DNA from: JACQFK01 sp964619955
GTDB lineage: Bacteria > Planctomycetota > MHYJ01 > JACPRB01
Assembly (NCBI GenBank): GCA_964619955.1
Contig: CAZUJF010000004.1
Coordinates: 124,001-188,000, forward strand
DNA length: 64,000 nt
Direction: 5' to 3'
Below are positions 8,907-17,439 of this stretch, one piece after another. The translations under genes were made by a program, and so were the position numbers. The notes under the pieces were generated by a model. That model saw only the letters and a list, made by a program, of their open reading frames with translations. It did not search any database and was not told the DNA's origin. The number at the start of each line of letters is the position of its first letter. Position 1 is the first letter of the stretch.

Positions 8907-9041
8907 CTAGAACACCATCCTCTTCAGCATCGCCACCAGCTTCACCCACCCCGGGCGGCGATCCGTGATCGCCGCCGCCGCTGTCCGTGCCACCCCCACC
9001 AGCTGTCCGATTTCCACCCGCAAAGCTTCGCTCAGTTCCAT
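8907..9041 (-). CDS. 44-residue ORF, first gene of the flagellar operon (unknown function)
   Basis: ATG at 9041, TAG at 8907-8909, immediately followed by the flgF ATG at 8906. The translation begins MELSEALRVEIGQLVGVARTA and ends KLVAMLKRMVF; it is an amphipathic/helical basic peptide without cysteines. There is no Shine-Dalgarno sequence, but the predicted sigma-54 start point (about 9045) would place the ATG about four bases from the mRNA 5' end, and many other genes here have the same leaderless geometry. Its 3' end carries the flgF ribosome binding site, so it could couple translation to flgF. I do not recognise a family. Confidence 0.55.
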   Translation of the reverse strand: MELSEALRVEIGQLVGVARTAAAAITDRRPGWVKLVAMLKRMVF

Positions 9042-9055
9042 TCTGGGGGAGCTAA

Positions 9056-9071
9056 AGCAAGAGCCGTGCCA
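9056..9071 (-). promoter_or_regulatory. Sigma-54 (-24/-12) promoter of the flagellar operon
   Basis: On the minus strand TGGCAC (9071-9066), five bases, TTGCT (9060-9056). The GG and GC doublets are separated by exactly ten bases, matching the RpoN consensus. The predicted start is near 9045. This implies RpoN plus an activator ATPase control of the rod/ring/hook-junction genes, as known for flagellar middle genes in many diderms. Confidence 0.9.
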
Positions 9072-9110
9072 ATGCCTTTCCCCTAGGGAGAATCAATCGG
9101 GAGGCGTGAA

Positions 9111-9152
9111 GCGGAAGGAAGTTCCTTCCTGGCGACGGTCGATTCCTTCCGC
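9111..9152. repeat. Inverted GGAAGGAA repeats upstream of the sigma-54 promoter
   Basis: GCGGAAGGAA at 9111-9120, TTCCTTCC at 9122-9129 and TTCCTTCCGC at 9143-9152. The outer two arms form a perfect 10-bp inverted repeat and the first two a tight palindrome around one base. They sit about 40-80 bases upstream of the -24 element, where enhancer-binding activators of RpoN usually bind. There is no U-tract, so a terminator is less likely. Confidence 0.55.
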
Positions 9153-9201
9153 CTGCGCGGATGCGGGTGGGACACCGTCCGTTAAGCGAACGAACGCCGC
9201 G

Positions 9202-9936
9202 CTACGCGTCCTTCTGGGCGATCTCGCGGTTCATCGCCGCAATCTCGGGATGGGCGCGCACGTGCGCCAGGATCTCGCGATAGGGTCTCAGGTTCCGTCC
9301 CAGATCCAGTTCGCGGTAGAGCCGGCGGACCATCTCCAGATCGGCGGCCGTGTCGACCGTCCATCGGAGATCCGAATTGTCCCGGGCATCCGCCACGGAA
9401 TGCAGCGAGAAGAGGTCCGGACGCTCGCGGTGCATGAACCAAGTGACATGCTCGCGCGCCTTCTGCGAACGGCCCCGCCTCCCCATCCGCTCGAGGGCGT
9501 CCCGGAAAAACGCCTCGGTGTCCAGGCCGCGCGGGTAGCTGCGTTGCTGCACGTTGGAGGCGTAGTCCGCCTCCCCCTCCCGGTCGAGCAGCTCCCTCAC
9601 GACCCGGTCCGACTCCCCGGGGTCGATCAAAGGACAGTCCGCCGTCACGCGGACGACGAGGTCCGCGTTCGAGGCCCGCGCCGCCCCGAGAAAACGGGAC
9701 AGCACGTCCTGCTCGTCCCCGCGGAAGACGGGAATCCGCTCGGAACGGCAGAGTTCCTCGACGGGGTCGTCCGTGGCGAGCGCCGTGGTCGCGACCCTGA
9801 TCTCGTCCGCCTCCCGCATCGCCCGGAGCCGGTTCAACTGCTGCGACAGCATCGGACGACCCTCCAGGTCCGCCAGCACCTTGCCCGGAAGACGGGTCGA
9901 GGTCATGCGGGCCTGGACGACGACGACGCGCTTCAC
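9202..9936 (-). CDS. SpsF-type nucleotidyltransferase, probable CMP-pseudaminate synthetase
   Basis: About 244 residues from the GTG at 9936, which overlaps the preceding stop as GTGA (a GTG at 9957 is the alternative). The N-terminus VVVVQARMTSTRLPGKVL is the SpsF/COG1861 cytidylyltransferase signature, with VRVTADCPLIDP carrying the metal-binding Asp and RWTVDTAADLEMVRRLY near the C-terminus. No canonical PseF is visible and this gene ends the pse cluster, so I infer that it activates pseudaminic acid with CTP. Substrate is not proven by sequence. Confidence 0.75.
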   Translation of the reverse strand: MKRVVVVQARMTSTRLPGKVLADLEGRPMLSQQLNRLRAMREADEIRVATTALATDDPVEELCRSERIPVFRGDEQDVLSRFLGAARASNADLVVRVTADCPLIDPGESDRVVRELLDREGEADYASNVQQRSYPRGLDTEAFFRDALERMGRRGRSQKAREHVTWFMHRERPDLFSLHSVADARDNSDLRWTVDTAADLEMVRRLYRELDLGRNLRPYREILAHVRAHPEIAAMNREIAQKDA

Positions 9937-10568
9937 GAGGTGCGTTCGAAGAGCCACCAGGTGACGTCGTCCCAGCTTCCCACGCCCTTCGCGAGGAAGC
10001 CCTTCTGCACGAGGCGCAGTTCAGGGAAGCAGCGCAGGTAGATCCCCCCGAAGTCGGTCTTGTAGAGCGCTCCGGCCTGTCCGCGATAGGGGACCTCGGT
10101 CAGCTTCTCCGCGTAGTATTCGCCGCAGAGGACGAAGCGCTTCGAGCAGCGGACGATCTCGCTCATGACGAGGGGAAGGGTCTCGGGAGGCTGGTGGATG
10201 AGCACGCCCGTCGTGAACGTCAGATCGAAGAAGCGGTCGCGGAACGGAAGCTCGCGACCCCGGGCCCACACGGCGTTGACGCCCGGATAGGCGCCCCGCA
10301 CCTTCGCGAGGGCGCTCTCGTTGACGTCGATCCCGTACACTTCGCGCGCGGGGAGGATTTTCGAAAGCCAGCGCAGGTTGCCGCCGAGATTGCAGCCCAC
10401 CTCGAGCACGCTCGAGAACTTGTGGGCGGCCTGCAGTTCACGCCAGAAGGGGTCCCGTCCCTCGCCGGCCGCGGCGTTGCGCTCGGTGTAGGCGTCGCCG
10501 AACGTGCCCTGCCAGAGCGATTCGAGCCGCCGGGCATCGCCCTCCGTGGATCCGCTGGACTGAGTCAC
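9933..10568 (-). CDS. SAM-dependent methyltransferase of the pseudaminic-acid-associated type
   Basis: 211 residues. SAM motif I is VLEVGCNLGGNLRW (about 59-72), followed by VYGIDVNESAL. The opening LESLWQGTFGDAYTERN resembles the family named pseudaminic acid biosynthesis-associated methylase. A methyl group is probably added to a pseudaminic-acid derivative or to a glycan intermediate; the acceptor is unknown. It lies 47 bases after pseH and overlaps the cytidylyltransferase by four bases. Confidence 0.8.
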   Translation of the reverse strand: MTQSSGSTEGDARRLESLWQGTFGDAYTERNAAAGEGRDPFWRELQAAHKFSSVLEVGCNLGGNLRWLSKILPAREVYGIDVNESALAKVRGAYPGVNAVWARGRELPFRDRFFDLTFTTGVLIHQPPETLPLVMSEIVRCSKRFVLCGEYYAEKLTEVPYRGQAGALYKTDFGGIYLRCFPELRLVQKGFLAKGVGSWDDVTWWLFERTS

Positions 10569-10615
10569 GATTCCTCCCTTGAGTCCCGAACCTTAACACG
10601 AGCCGGAAAGCGCCG

Positions 10616-11083
10616 TCAAGGCGCCGGCCAGGCGCAGAGGATGCTGTCCGTCCCGGCCCGGCGCACTCCGCGCACGCGGCGGAAGCCCGCCCGTTCGAAG
10701 GCCGCCAGCGACGCGGCGTTGTCCTTCTTGATGTAGGCCAGAACCCGCTTCAGGCGCAGCTCCCGGGCCGCACGGCGGCACCCGGCGCGGATCAGGGGCG
10801 TCGCCAGCCCCCTCCCCCGGTGCTCGCGGGCCACGCTGATCCCGACATGGGCGACCCCCGGACGGACTTTCTCAAACCGGATCTGTCCCGCAGGGCCGGG
10901 GGCCAGCGCGACATAAAGCCGGACGCGCCGCGGCATCCCCAGGCGTGCGGCGAACCAGTCCCGGTGTTCCGGCCAGGAAATCCGGGCGCTGCGGTAGGAC
11001 TGGGCCCGCGTCACGGGGTCGTTCGCCCAGGCGAAATAGCGGCGGGCGTCCCCGGGTTCCGCAGGACGAAGGGCGGGCTTCAC
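10616..11083 (-). CDS. pseH: GNAT N-acetyltransferase, probable PseH
   Basis: 155 residues with the GNAT acetyl-CoA motif REHRGRGLATPLI (about 92-104) and the C-terminal KDNAASLAAFERAGFRRV motif. In the pathway PseH acetylates the 4-amino group of UDP-4-amino-4,6-dideoxy-AltNAc. The gene overlaps pseI by four bases and lies in a complete pse cluster, which is the basis for choosing PseH over a generic acetyltransferase. Confidence 0.8.
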   Translation of the reverse strand: MKPALRPAEPGDARRYFAWANDPVTRAQSYRSARISWPEHRDWFAARLGMPRRVRLYVALAPGPAGQIRFEKVRPGVAHVGISVAREHRGRGLATPLIRAGCRRAARELRLKRVLAYIKKDNAASLAAFERAGFRRVRGVRRAGTDSILCAWPAP

Positions 11084-12132
11084 CGGCCGAGCGCGGATCC
11101 CGTCACCGGGAACCCCCTCCGGACGGCGCGCCTGACCGGACGCCCGAGGATGCGTTCATACTCGGAGGGCGGAAGACCGGACGGCATCTTGCCGTTGCGC
11201 AGGCAGGCGGTGTTCTCACGGCTGAGCCGTTCCCCCGGCTTCAGGTCCCGGATCGCGAAGACGCTGCGGCGGGCGAAATGGCGCAGTTCCTCCTCCACCG
11301 GATGGACCCGCTTCACCCCGTCCCCGCGGGCCGACTCGACCGCGCGGATGCCCTTCACCAGGGCGGCCAGTTCATCCGGTTCCACCGCATAACGGTGATC
11401 GGGTCCGGGAAGGCGGTTGTCGAGCGTGAAATGCTTTTCGATCAGATCGGCCCCCAACGCCGCCGCCGTCATCGGGGCGGCGATCGGGTCGCGGGAGTGG
11501 TCGGAGAGGCCCGCCGGGCAGCGGAAGGCCGCCCTCAGCGTTTCCAGCACGCGGACATTGATGGACTCCAGGGGCGCGGGGTAGGAGGCGGTGCACTGCA
11601 TGAGGCAGAGCCCCTTCACCCGGGCGCGGCGGAGCACCGCGACCGATTCCGCGATCTCCCCGGGCAGCGAAGCCCCCGTGGACAGCAGCACGGGCTTTCC
11701 GAACGCCGCCACGTGGCGGAGCAGCGGATGATGCGTCATCTCGTACGAGGCGATCTTGAAAACGTCGACCCAGGGATTCAGGCGGTCGGCCGACTCCTCG
11801 TCGAAGGGCGTGGAGATGAAGAAGATCCCCCGCCGCCGGCAGCGTTCCGCCAGCTTCGGGATCCACGCATAAGGCATCTCCATGTCGCGGATGACCTCGA
11901 CGATGGACTTCTTCAACTTGAGGTAGGCCGAGGTCCCGGCGCGTTCACTGTAGATCCGGTCCGCGCGGAATGTCTGGAACTTGACGGCGTCCGCCCCGGC
12001 GCGGGCGGCGACGTCGATGAGCTTCATCGCGACGGATAGTTTCCCGTCGTGGTTGCTTCCCGCCTCGGCGATGATGAAGCAGGGCGCGCCCCCGCCGATC
12101 CGGATCTTCCCCGCCTTGACCGCCTCGACCAT
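11080..12132 (-). CDS. pseI: Pseudaminic acid synthase PseI
   Basis: 350 residues from the ATG at 12132 (TGATG overlap with pseG). NeuB-type barrel: CFIIAEAGSNHDGKL at about 19-33, GADAVKFQTFRADRIY, a central GLSDHSRDPIAAPMTAAALG and EKHFTLD. The C-terminal SAF-like antifreeze domain includes RRSVFAIRDLKPGERLSREN. It condenses the altrose-derived sugar with phosphoenolpyruvate to give pseudaminic acid. Usual length for the family. Confidence 0.95.
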   Translation of the reverse strand: MVEAVKAGKIRIGGGAPCFIIAEAGSNHDGKLSVAMKLIDVAARAGADAVKFQTFRADRIYSERAGTSAYLKLKKSIVEVIRDMEMPYAWIPKLAERCRRRGIFFISTPFDEESADRLNPWVDVFKIASYEMTHHPLLRHVAAFGKPVLLSTGASLPGEIAESVAVLRRARVKGLCLMQCTASYPAPLESINVRVLETLRAAFRCPAGLSDHSRDPIAAPMTAAALGADLIEKHFTLDNRLPGPDHRYAVEPDELAALVKGIRAVESARGDGVKRVHPVEEELRHFARRSVFAIRDLKPGERLSRENTACLRNGKMPSGLPPSEYERILGRPVRRAVRRGFPVTGSALGR

Positions 12133-13121
12133 CACGTCACCCCCATGGCCCTGAGCACGCGTTCCACACCCCTGCCGTCCACCCGGCGCCGGAGGGCCAG
12201 GGACATCCTCCGCCTGGCGCCGGGATCCCCGATGATATCGAACAGGGACGCCTTCACGACAGCCTCGCGAAACGTCGTTGCCCGGCCCAGATCGCGGGCC
12301 AGCCCGGCCTCCCGGAGCGCCCGCCGCAGCGGCTCCTGGTTGGCCGCCACGCCCAGCACCGCCATCGGCACGCCGAGACGCGCCAGTTCCCAGCAGATCG
12401 AGCTTGCGGAGACAACGGCCAGATCGCAACGCTCCATGTGCCGCCGCATTTTCGACGCGGAAACCGAGCGCAGCAGCCGGACCCCGGCGGGAAAGTTCCC
12501 CGTCCTCGAGGAGGGACCTGCGACGCAGGTCACGTCCAGGCCGTCGAGCAGGCGGCAGATCCGCGGAGCCATCCCCAGGGGGTCGGCGCCTCCGAAACTC
12601 ACCAGCACCCGGCGCGCCCGGAGCGGGAACTCACGGCGCCGCGGGGCGGGCGTGACGAAGTCCCGACGCAGCAGCGCGAACCTGGGGCCGCCCAGGAGCC
12701 TGGATCCGGGCGAAAGCCGGCATCGTGCGCGCACGACGCCGAGGTTCTGGTTGAGGACGAGCTCCGCTGCGAAGCTGCCCCGGCCCGAGTCCTCCAGCCA
12801 GAGCAGGCGCGCGCCCGACTTGCGGAGCGCCCGCTGCTCCCGGAATCCCCAGCCGTAACGATCCACCACGATCCAATCACCGGTCTGAAAATCCTTGGGG
12901 AGATCGACCCGGGGCCCCTGAACGATCTCGCGGTCCGGGACCCGAAGCTCGAAACGCTTCCCGAGCGACGCGCGGGCGGCGGCATCGCTGTCGCGGAGCA
13001 GCCAGAGGATCCGGACTCCGCGGCGGGCCAGTTCGTCCGCCAATGCCCCGCATCGCACCACATGGCCCCAGCCGATGAGGGGGCCGGCATCGGCCCGGAT
13101 GAACACGGTCGGGCGCCGCAC
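12132..13121 (-). CDS. pseG: UDP-2,4-diacetamido-2,4,6-trideoxy-beta-L-altropyranose hydrolase PseG
   Basis: 329 residues, GT-B fold hydrolase. The N-terminal IRADAGPLIGWGHVVRC corresponds to the PseG G-x-G-H-x-x-R-C nucleotide-sugar site. Later VSFGGADPLGMAPRI and a VVSASSICWELARLGVPM segment match the UDP-binding half. It removes UDP to release the free sugar for PseI. Located between pseC and pseI with a three-base gap and a one-base overlap. Confidence 0.93.
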   Translation of the reverse strand: MRRPTVFIRADAGPLIGWGHVVRCGALADELARRGVRILWLLRDSDAAARASLGKRFELRVPDREIVQGPRVDLPKDFQTGDWIVVDRYGWGFREQRALRKSGARLLWLEDSGRGSFAAELVLNQNLGVVRARCRLSPGSRLLGGPRFALLRRDFVTPAPRRREFPLRARRVLVSFGGADPLGMAPRICRLLDGLDVTCVAGPSSRTGNFPAGVRLLRSVSASKMRRHMERCDLAVVSASSICWELARLGVPMAVLGVAANQEPLRRALREAGLARDLGRATTFREAVVKASLFDIIGDPGARRRMSLALRRRVDGRGVERVLRAMGVT

Positions 13122-13124
13122 CGT

Positions 13125-14273
13125 TCAGCGGCCCCTACGCAGCGCCGTCGCGAGGGATTTCGCGACCCGCGTCACGTCGGCCTCCCGCATCCCCGGAAAC
13201 ACCGGAAGCGAGATCTCCCCGGCGTAATAGGCCTCCGCCTTGGGGCAGAGTCCGGGCTTCGTCTTCAGCCGCTCCCGGTAATACGGCTGCAGATGCACGG
13301 GGTAGTAGTGCACCTGGACGCCGATGCCGTCCCCGCGCAGCGACTCGAAGACCGCCCGGCGGCGGGCGGCAGGGACGCGCACCGGATACAGATGATAGAC
13401 GTGGCGTGCGCCCGTGCGCTCGACGGGAGGGAGGACTTCCACCAGGCCCGACAGCGCCGGGGCATAGGACCGCGCGATCTTCCGGCGCGCGTTGATGAAG
13501 GCCTCGGCCTTCGCCAGCTGGCTCGAACCGAGCGCGCACTGAAAGTCCGTCAGGCGGTAGTTGTAGCCGAGTTCCTGCTGCTCGTAGTACCAGGGCCCCT
13601 CATCCCGGGTCAGCTTCCTCGGATCGCGCGTGATCCCGTGGGAGCGGAAGGTCTTCAGACGGAGGGCGAGGGCCGGGTCGTCCGTGACGACCATCCCGCC
13701 CTCCCCGGTCGTGATGTGTTTCACGGGATGGAAGCTGAAGATCGTCAGGTCGGCCATCTGCCCGACCTTGCGGCCCTTCCAGCGGCCGCCCAGCGAATGC
13801 GCCGCATCCTCGATGACGACGAGCTTCCTCCGGCGCGCGATGCGCCGGATCGCGTCCATGGCGCAGGGATGCCCGCCGAAATCGACCGGAAGCACCGCCC
13901 GGGTGCGCGGGGTGACGGCCGCCGCGAACGCCGCGGGGTCCAGCAGCGCGGTGTCCGGATCCACGTCCGCGAACACCGGCCGCGCGCCCGTGTAGAGCAC
14001 CGCGTTGGCCGTGGCCACGAAGGTGAGGGGCGGGACGACCGCCTCGTCCCCGGGTCCGAGCCCTGCGGCGTAGCAAGCGGCGTGCAGCGCGGCGGTTCCG
14101 TTCGCCGCCGCCACGGCGAAGCGCGCCCCGCAGTAGCGGGCGAAGCGCGTTTCGAAGTCTTCCACCGAGGGCCCGGTGGTGATCCAGTCGGATTTCAGCA
14201 CGCGCGAAACGGCGCGGATGTCGTCCGCGCCGATCCGCTGCCGGGAATAGGGCAGGAACCCCTTTGCGCTCAT
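13125..14273 (-). CDS. pseC: UDP-4-amino-4,6-dideoxy-N-acetyl-beta-L-altrosamine transaminase PseC
   Basis: 382 residues from the ATG at 14273 (ATGA overlap with pseB). DegT/DnrJ/EryC1 aminotransferase fold: AVAAANGTAALHAACYAAGL, DEAVVPPLTFVATANAVLY, VIEDAAHSLGG with the PLP-contacting Asp, and FSFHPVKHITTGEGGMV, where the Lys of H-P-V-K-H is the PLP Schiff-base residue. Second step of the pse pathway. Confidence 0.93.
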   Translation of the reverse strand: MSAKGFLPYSRQRIGADDIRAVSRVLKSDWITTGPSVEDFETRFARYCGARFAVAAANGTAALHAACYAAGLGPGDEAVVPPLTFVATANAVLYTGARPVFADVDPDTALLDPAAFAAAVTPRTRAVLPVDFGGHPCAMDAIRRIARRRKLVVIEDAAHSLGGRWKGRKVGQMADLTIFSFHPVKHITTGEGGMVVTDDPALALRLKTFRSHGITRDPRKLTRDEGPWYYEQQELGYNYRLTDFQCALGSSQLAKAEAFINARRKIARSYAPALSGLVEVLPPVERTGARHVYHLYPVRVPAARRRAVFESLRGDGIGVQVHYYPVHLQPYYRERLKTKPGLCPKAEAYYAGEISLPVFPGMREADVTRVAKSLATALRRGR

Positions 14274-15241
14274 GGCTCTCCGAGGATGCGCCGCAGTTCC
14301 TGGGGTCCGATCTTCCACGGATTGCTGTCGCTCGTGTAGCGGAAGCGGTCGGGGCAGGGTTTGCCGCCCTCCCACTTCTTGGAATCCCACCACGGGAAAT
14401 CCGGCTGGATGATGTAGAAGTCGTCCATCTCCAGCGTCCGGCGGGCGTCGTCCTCCGGCACCATGGCCTCGTGCAGCTTCTCGCCGGGCCGGATGCCGAC
14501 GACTTTCTGTTTGCAGCCGGGTGCCACCGCCTCGGCGAGGTCCGGAATCGTGATGGTCGGCAGCTTCGGCACGAAGATCTCGCCGCCCTTCATCTGGCCC
14601 AGGCAGCGCAGCACGAAATCGACGCCCTGCTCCAGCGTGATGAGGAAGCGCGTCATGCGCGGATCCGTGATGGGGACCTCCCCCGTCTCGCGCATCTTCT
14701 TGAAGAACGGAATCACGCTGCCGCGGCTGTTGATGACGTTGCCGTAGCGCACCACCGCGAAGCGGGTCTTGCGGCTGCCGGAATAGGAGTTGCCCGCCAC
14801 GAAGAGCTTGTCGGACACCAGCTTCGTCGCGCCGTAGAGGTTGATGGGGTTCGCGGCCTTGTCGGTGCTCAGCGCGATGACGCGCTCGATGCCCTTGTCG
14901 ATGGCGGACTCGATGATGTTCTGCGCCCCGTGGATGTTGGTCTGCACGACCTCGTACGGGTTGTATTCGGCGGCGGGCACCTGCTTGAGCGCCGCCGCAT
15001 GGACCACGACGTCGACCCCGTCGAACGCGCGCATGAGGCGGTTGCGGTCGCGGACGTCCCCGAGGAAGAAGCGGAGGCGCTTGTCGTTGAATTCAGCCGC
15101 CATCTCGGACTGCTTGAGCTCGTCCCGGCTCAGGATGATGAGGCGCCGCGGCGGATGCCGTTTGAGGACGATCTCGCAGAATTTCCGGCCGAACGACCCG
15201 GTGCCGCCGGTCACCAGAACGGATTTCGAGCTCCAGTCCAT
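14270..15241 (-). CDS. pseB: UDP-N-acetylglucosamine 4,6-dehydratase (inverting) PseB
   Basis: 323 residues from the ATG at 15241, preceded by an AAAGGTG ribosome site (the GTG at 15250 lies inside that site). Short-chain dehydrogenase: VTGGTGSFGRKF is the NADP-binding loop, VVHAAALKQVP is followed by the NPINLYGATKLVSD region in which the usual catalytic Tyr and Lys appear as Y-G-A-T-K. PseB catalyses the first pseudaminic acid step. It leads the cluster, 51 bases after the PIN-TRAM gene. Confidence 0.95.
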   Translation of the reverse strand: MDWSSKSVLVTGGTGSFGRKFCEIVLKRHPPRRLIILSRDELKQSEMAAEFNDKRLRFFLGDVRDRNRLMRAFDGVDVVVHAAALKQVPAAEYNPYEVVQTNIHGAQNIIESAIDKGIERVIALSTDKAANPINLYGATKLVSDKLFVAGNSYSGSRKTRFAVVRYGNVINSRGSVIPFFKKMRETGEVPITDPRMTRFLITLEQGVDFVLRCLGQMKGGEIFVPKLPTITIPDLAEAVAPGCKQKVVGIRPGEKLHEAMVPEDDARRTLEMDDFYIIQPDFPWWDSKKWEGGKPCPDRFRYTSDSNPWKIGPQELRRILGEP

Positions 15242-15292
15242 AATCCCCACCTTTGTCTGATGGAGCCTTATCGGCTCAGCGGCGCGGAAACT

Positions 15293-16270
15293 TTAGGAGG
15301 GCTTTCCGAAGATGATCCGGCCGGCGGAGGTCTGCAGCACGTTGGAGACCGTGAGTTCCACCTGCTGGCCGACCCGCCCCGCGCAGTCCTCCCCCACCAC
15401 CATCGTGCCGTCGTCGAGGTAGCCGACGCCCTGGCCGGCGCTCTCGCCGGTGCGCTGGATCTTGACCGCCAGGCGCTCGCCCTGCAGCACGACGGGACGC
15501 AGCGCATGGGCGAGGTCGTTCAGATTCACGACCTCGACCCCCTCGACCTGGGCGACCTTGTTGAGGTTGAAATCCGTCGTCACGATCCGCCCGTCCAGCG
15601 TCTTCGCCAGCCGCAGGAGCTTGGCGTCCACCCCCTGGATCTCCGGCAGCTCCACCTCCAGCACCTCGACGCCGCGCGTCTTCCGCAGGCGGCCCAGGAT
15701 GTCCAGGCCGCGCCGCCCCCGGGCGCGCTTGAGCTTGTCCTGGGAGTCCGCCACCTGCTGCAGTTCGTGCAGGACGAAGCGGGGGATGGTCACGGGGCTG
15801 TCCACGATGCGCGTCTCCAGCACGTCCGCGATGCGCCCGTCGATGAGGGCGCTGGTGTCGAGGATGAGCGGCTTGGCCCCCTTTCCCTCGCGCTTGAGCT
15901 CGACGAACGGGATGACGAACTTGAAGTCGTCCTTCATGTGAAGGATGGTCAGGATGGACAGGAAGCTCAGGACGACCGTGACCCCGACGTTCCGGTACGC
16001 CTTGACGACCGGCTGGATCTCGGGCAGGGCCAGGTCGAGCACCAGGTTGATGAAATACGCGACCAGGCAGCCCACCACGATGCCGAACATCAGCGTGGAG
16101 AGGACGGTGGCGACCTTCCGGGTGAAGGCGAGTTCCAGCAGCACGAAGATCAGCCCCGCCGCGCTGCCGGCGACGAGTCCGTAAAGGGGCTGGCGGTAGA
16201 CCTGGTCCCCGATGGCCCCGCCGAGGGTGGCGCAGACCCCGATGAAGATCGCTCGGACGACGTGCAGCAT
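15293..16270 (-). CDS. Membrane protein with PIN and TRAM domains (YacL-type)
   Basis: 325 residues. Four hydrophobic segments in the first roughly 120 residues, then a PIN nuclease domain (LILDTSALIDGRI at about 134-146, with further acidic residues at VTTDFNLNKVA), and a C-terminal TRAM-like RNA-binding segment (VQGERLAVKIQRTGESAGQGVGYLDDGTMVV). Matches the widely conserved YacL family of unknown physiological role. A GAAGGAG ribosome site precedes the ATG; 18 bases after dgt. Confidence 0.9.
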   Translation of the reverse strand: MLHVVRAIFIGVCATLGGAIGDQVYRQPLYGLVAGSAAGLIFVLLELAFTRKVATVLSTLMFGIVVGCLVAYFINLVLDLALPEIQPVVKAYRNVGVTVVLSFLSILTILHMKDDFKFVIPFVELKREGKGAKPLILDTSALIDGRIADVLETRIVDSPVTIPRFVLHELQQVADSQDKLKRARGRRGLDILGRLRKTRGVEVLEVELPEIQGVDAKLLRLAKTLDGRIVTTDFNLNKVAQVEGVEVVNLNDLAHALRPVVLQGERLAVKIQRTGESAGQGVGYLDDGTMVVGEDCAGRVGQQVELTVSNVLQTSAGRIIFGKPS

Positions 16271-16288
16271 CGTGCTCCTTCGACCGGC

Positions 16289-17428
16289 CTACAGTACGTT
16301 CTCGAACGGGTAGAAGAGCCGGCGGTACTCCTCCTGGCAATAGCGGTCGGTCATCCCGGCGATGTAGTCCGCGACCGCCCGGGGGACGCCCGCCTCCTTC
16401 GACCAGGCTTGGAACTGGGGCGGCAGCATGAGCGGGCTCGCCATGTAGGCCTTGAAGAGCTCGGAGATGAACTTCCGCGCCTTCTCCGACATGATGAGCA
16501 CCCGGTGGTGCCGGTAGACCTCCCGGGCCAGGAACTGCTGCAGCGCCTTCTTGCGGGCCTCCATCGCCGGGGAGAAGCGGACCGCCGCCTCGCCCAGGGC
16601 GCGGACCTTCGCGACGGAGTCCACCCCCAGCCGCTTCAGCGTCCCGAGCGTGTGCTCCACCAGGTCCGTCACCATCAGGTTGGTCAGCTGCCGCACGGCG
16701 GCGCGGACCCGGATCTCGCCCTCCAGGCGCGAGCCGTCCGTGGCCATCTTCCAGAGCTCCAGCTTCGACAGCTGCTCCTCGCTGATCAGGCCCGCCTTGT
16801 GGCTGTCGTCGATGTCGTGCGCGTCGTAGGCGACGGAGTCGGCCATGTCCACCACCTGGGCCTCCAGCAGCGGGGCCCATTCGGGACGGTAGGCCGGCTC
16901 CACGTCCTTGCGCCCCGGCCAGCCGTGTTTGCGGATGGACTCGCGGGTCTCGTAGGTCAGGTTGAGGCCGACGAAGCCCGGATAGCGCTGTTCGAGCTGC
17001 TCGACCACCCGCAGGGTCTGCCGGTTGTGCTCGAAGCCGCCGTGCTCGCGCATGCATTCGTCGAGCGCGTCCTGCCCCGCATGCCCGAAGGGCGTGTGAC
17101 CGAGGTCGTGCCCGAGGGCGACCACCTCGCAGAGATCCTCGTTGAGGCCCATCGCGCGCGCCATCGTGCGGGCGATCTGCGCGGCCTCGGTGGAATGCGT
17201 CAGCCGGGTCCGGTAGTAGTCCCCTTCGTGATTGACGAAGACCTGGGTCTTGTACTGCAGGCGGCGGAACGCCGTGCAGTGGATGACGCGGTCCCGGTCG
17301 CGCTGGAAGGCGGTGCGGTAGGCGTGCTCCTCCTCCGGGTCGCGGCGCCCGAGGGAACGGCCGCTTTTCGCCGCGAACGGGGCGAGGCACTGCTCCTCGC
17401 GGCCCTCGAGCTCCAGGCGCGTGATCAT
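16289..17428 (-). CDS. dgt: dGTPase-like HD-domain triphosphohydrolase
   Basis: 379 residues. The HD signature is complete: CTAFRRLQYKTQVF, DYYRTRLTHSTEAAQIAR (first His), VALGHDLGHTPFGHAG (the HD pair) and MADSVAYDAHDIDD (distal Asp). Such enzymes hydrolyse dNTPs to deoxynucleoside and triphosphate. A GGAGGAG ribosome site lies before the ATG. It starts just downstream of the terminator of the aminotransferase operon, so it must have its own promoter or rely on read-through. Confidence 0.92.
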   Translation of the reverse strand: MITRLELEGREEQCLAPFAAKSGRSLGRRDPEEEHAYRTAFQRDRDRVIHCTAFRRLQYKTQVFVNHEGDYYRTRLTHSTEAAQIARTMARAMGLNEDLCEVVALGHDLGHTPFGHAGQDALDECMREHGGFEHNRQTLRVVEQLEQRYPGFVGLNLTYETRESIRKHGWPGRKDVEPAYRPEWAPLLEAQVVDMADSVAYDAHDIDDSHKAGLISEEQLSKLELWKMATDGSRLEGEIRVRAAVRQLTNLMVTDLVEHTLGTLKRLGVDSVAKVRALGEAAVRFSPAMEARKKALQQFLAREVYRHHRVLIMSEKARKFISELFKAYMASPLMLPPQFQAWSKEAGVPRAVADYIAGMTDRYCQEEYRRLFYPFENVL

Positions 17429-17439
17429 GCTCCTCCGGG

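Noticed and set aside
9111..9152. The GGAAGGAA inverted repeat as a terminator for the pse cluster
   Set aside because: No U-tract follows on the minus strand, and the arms are better placed as activator sites for the sigma-54 promoter.
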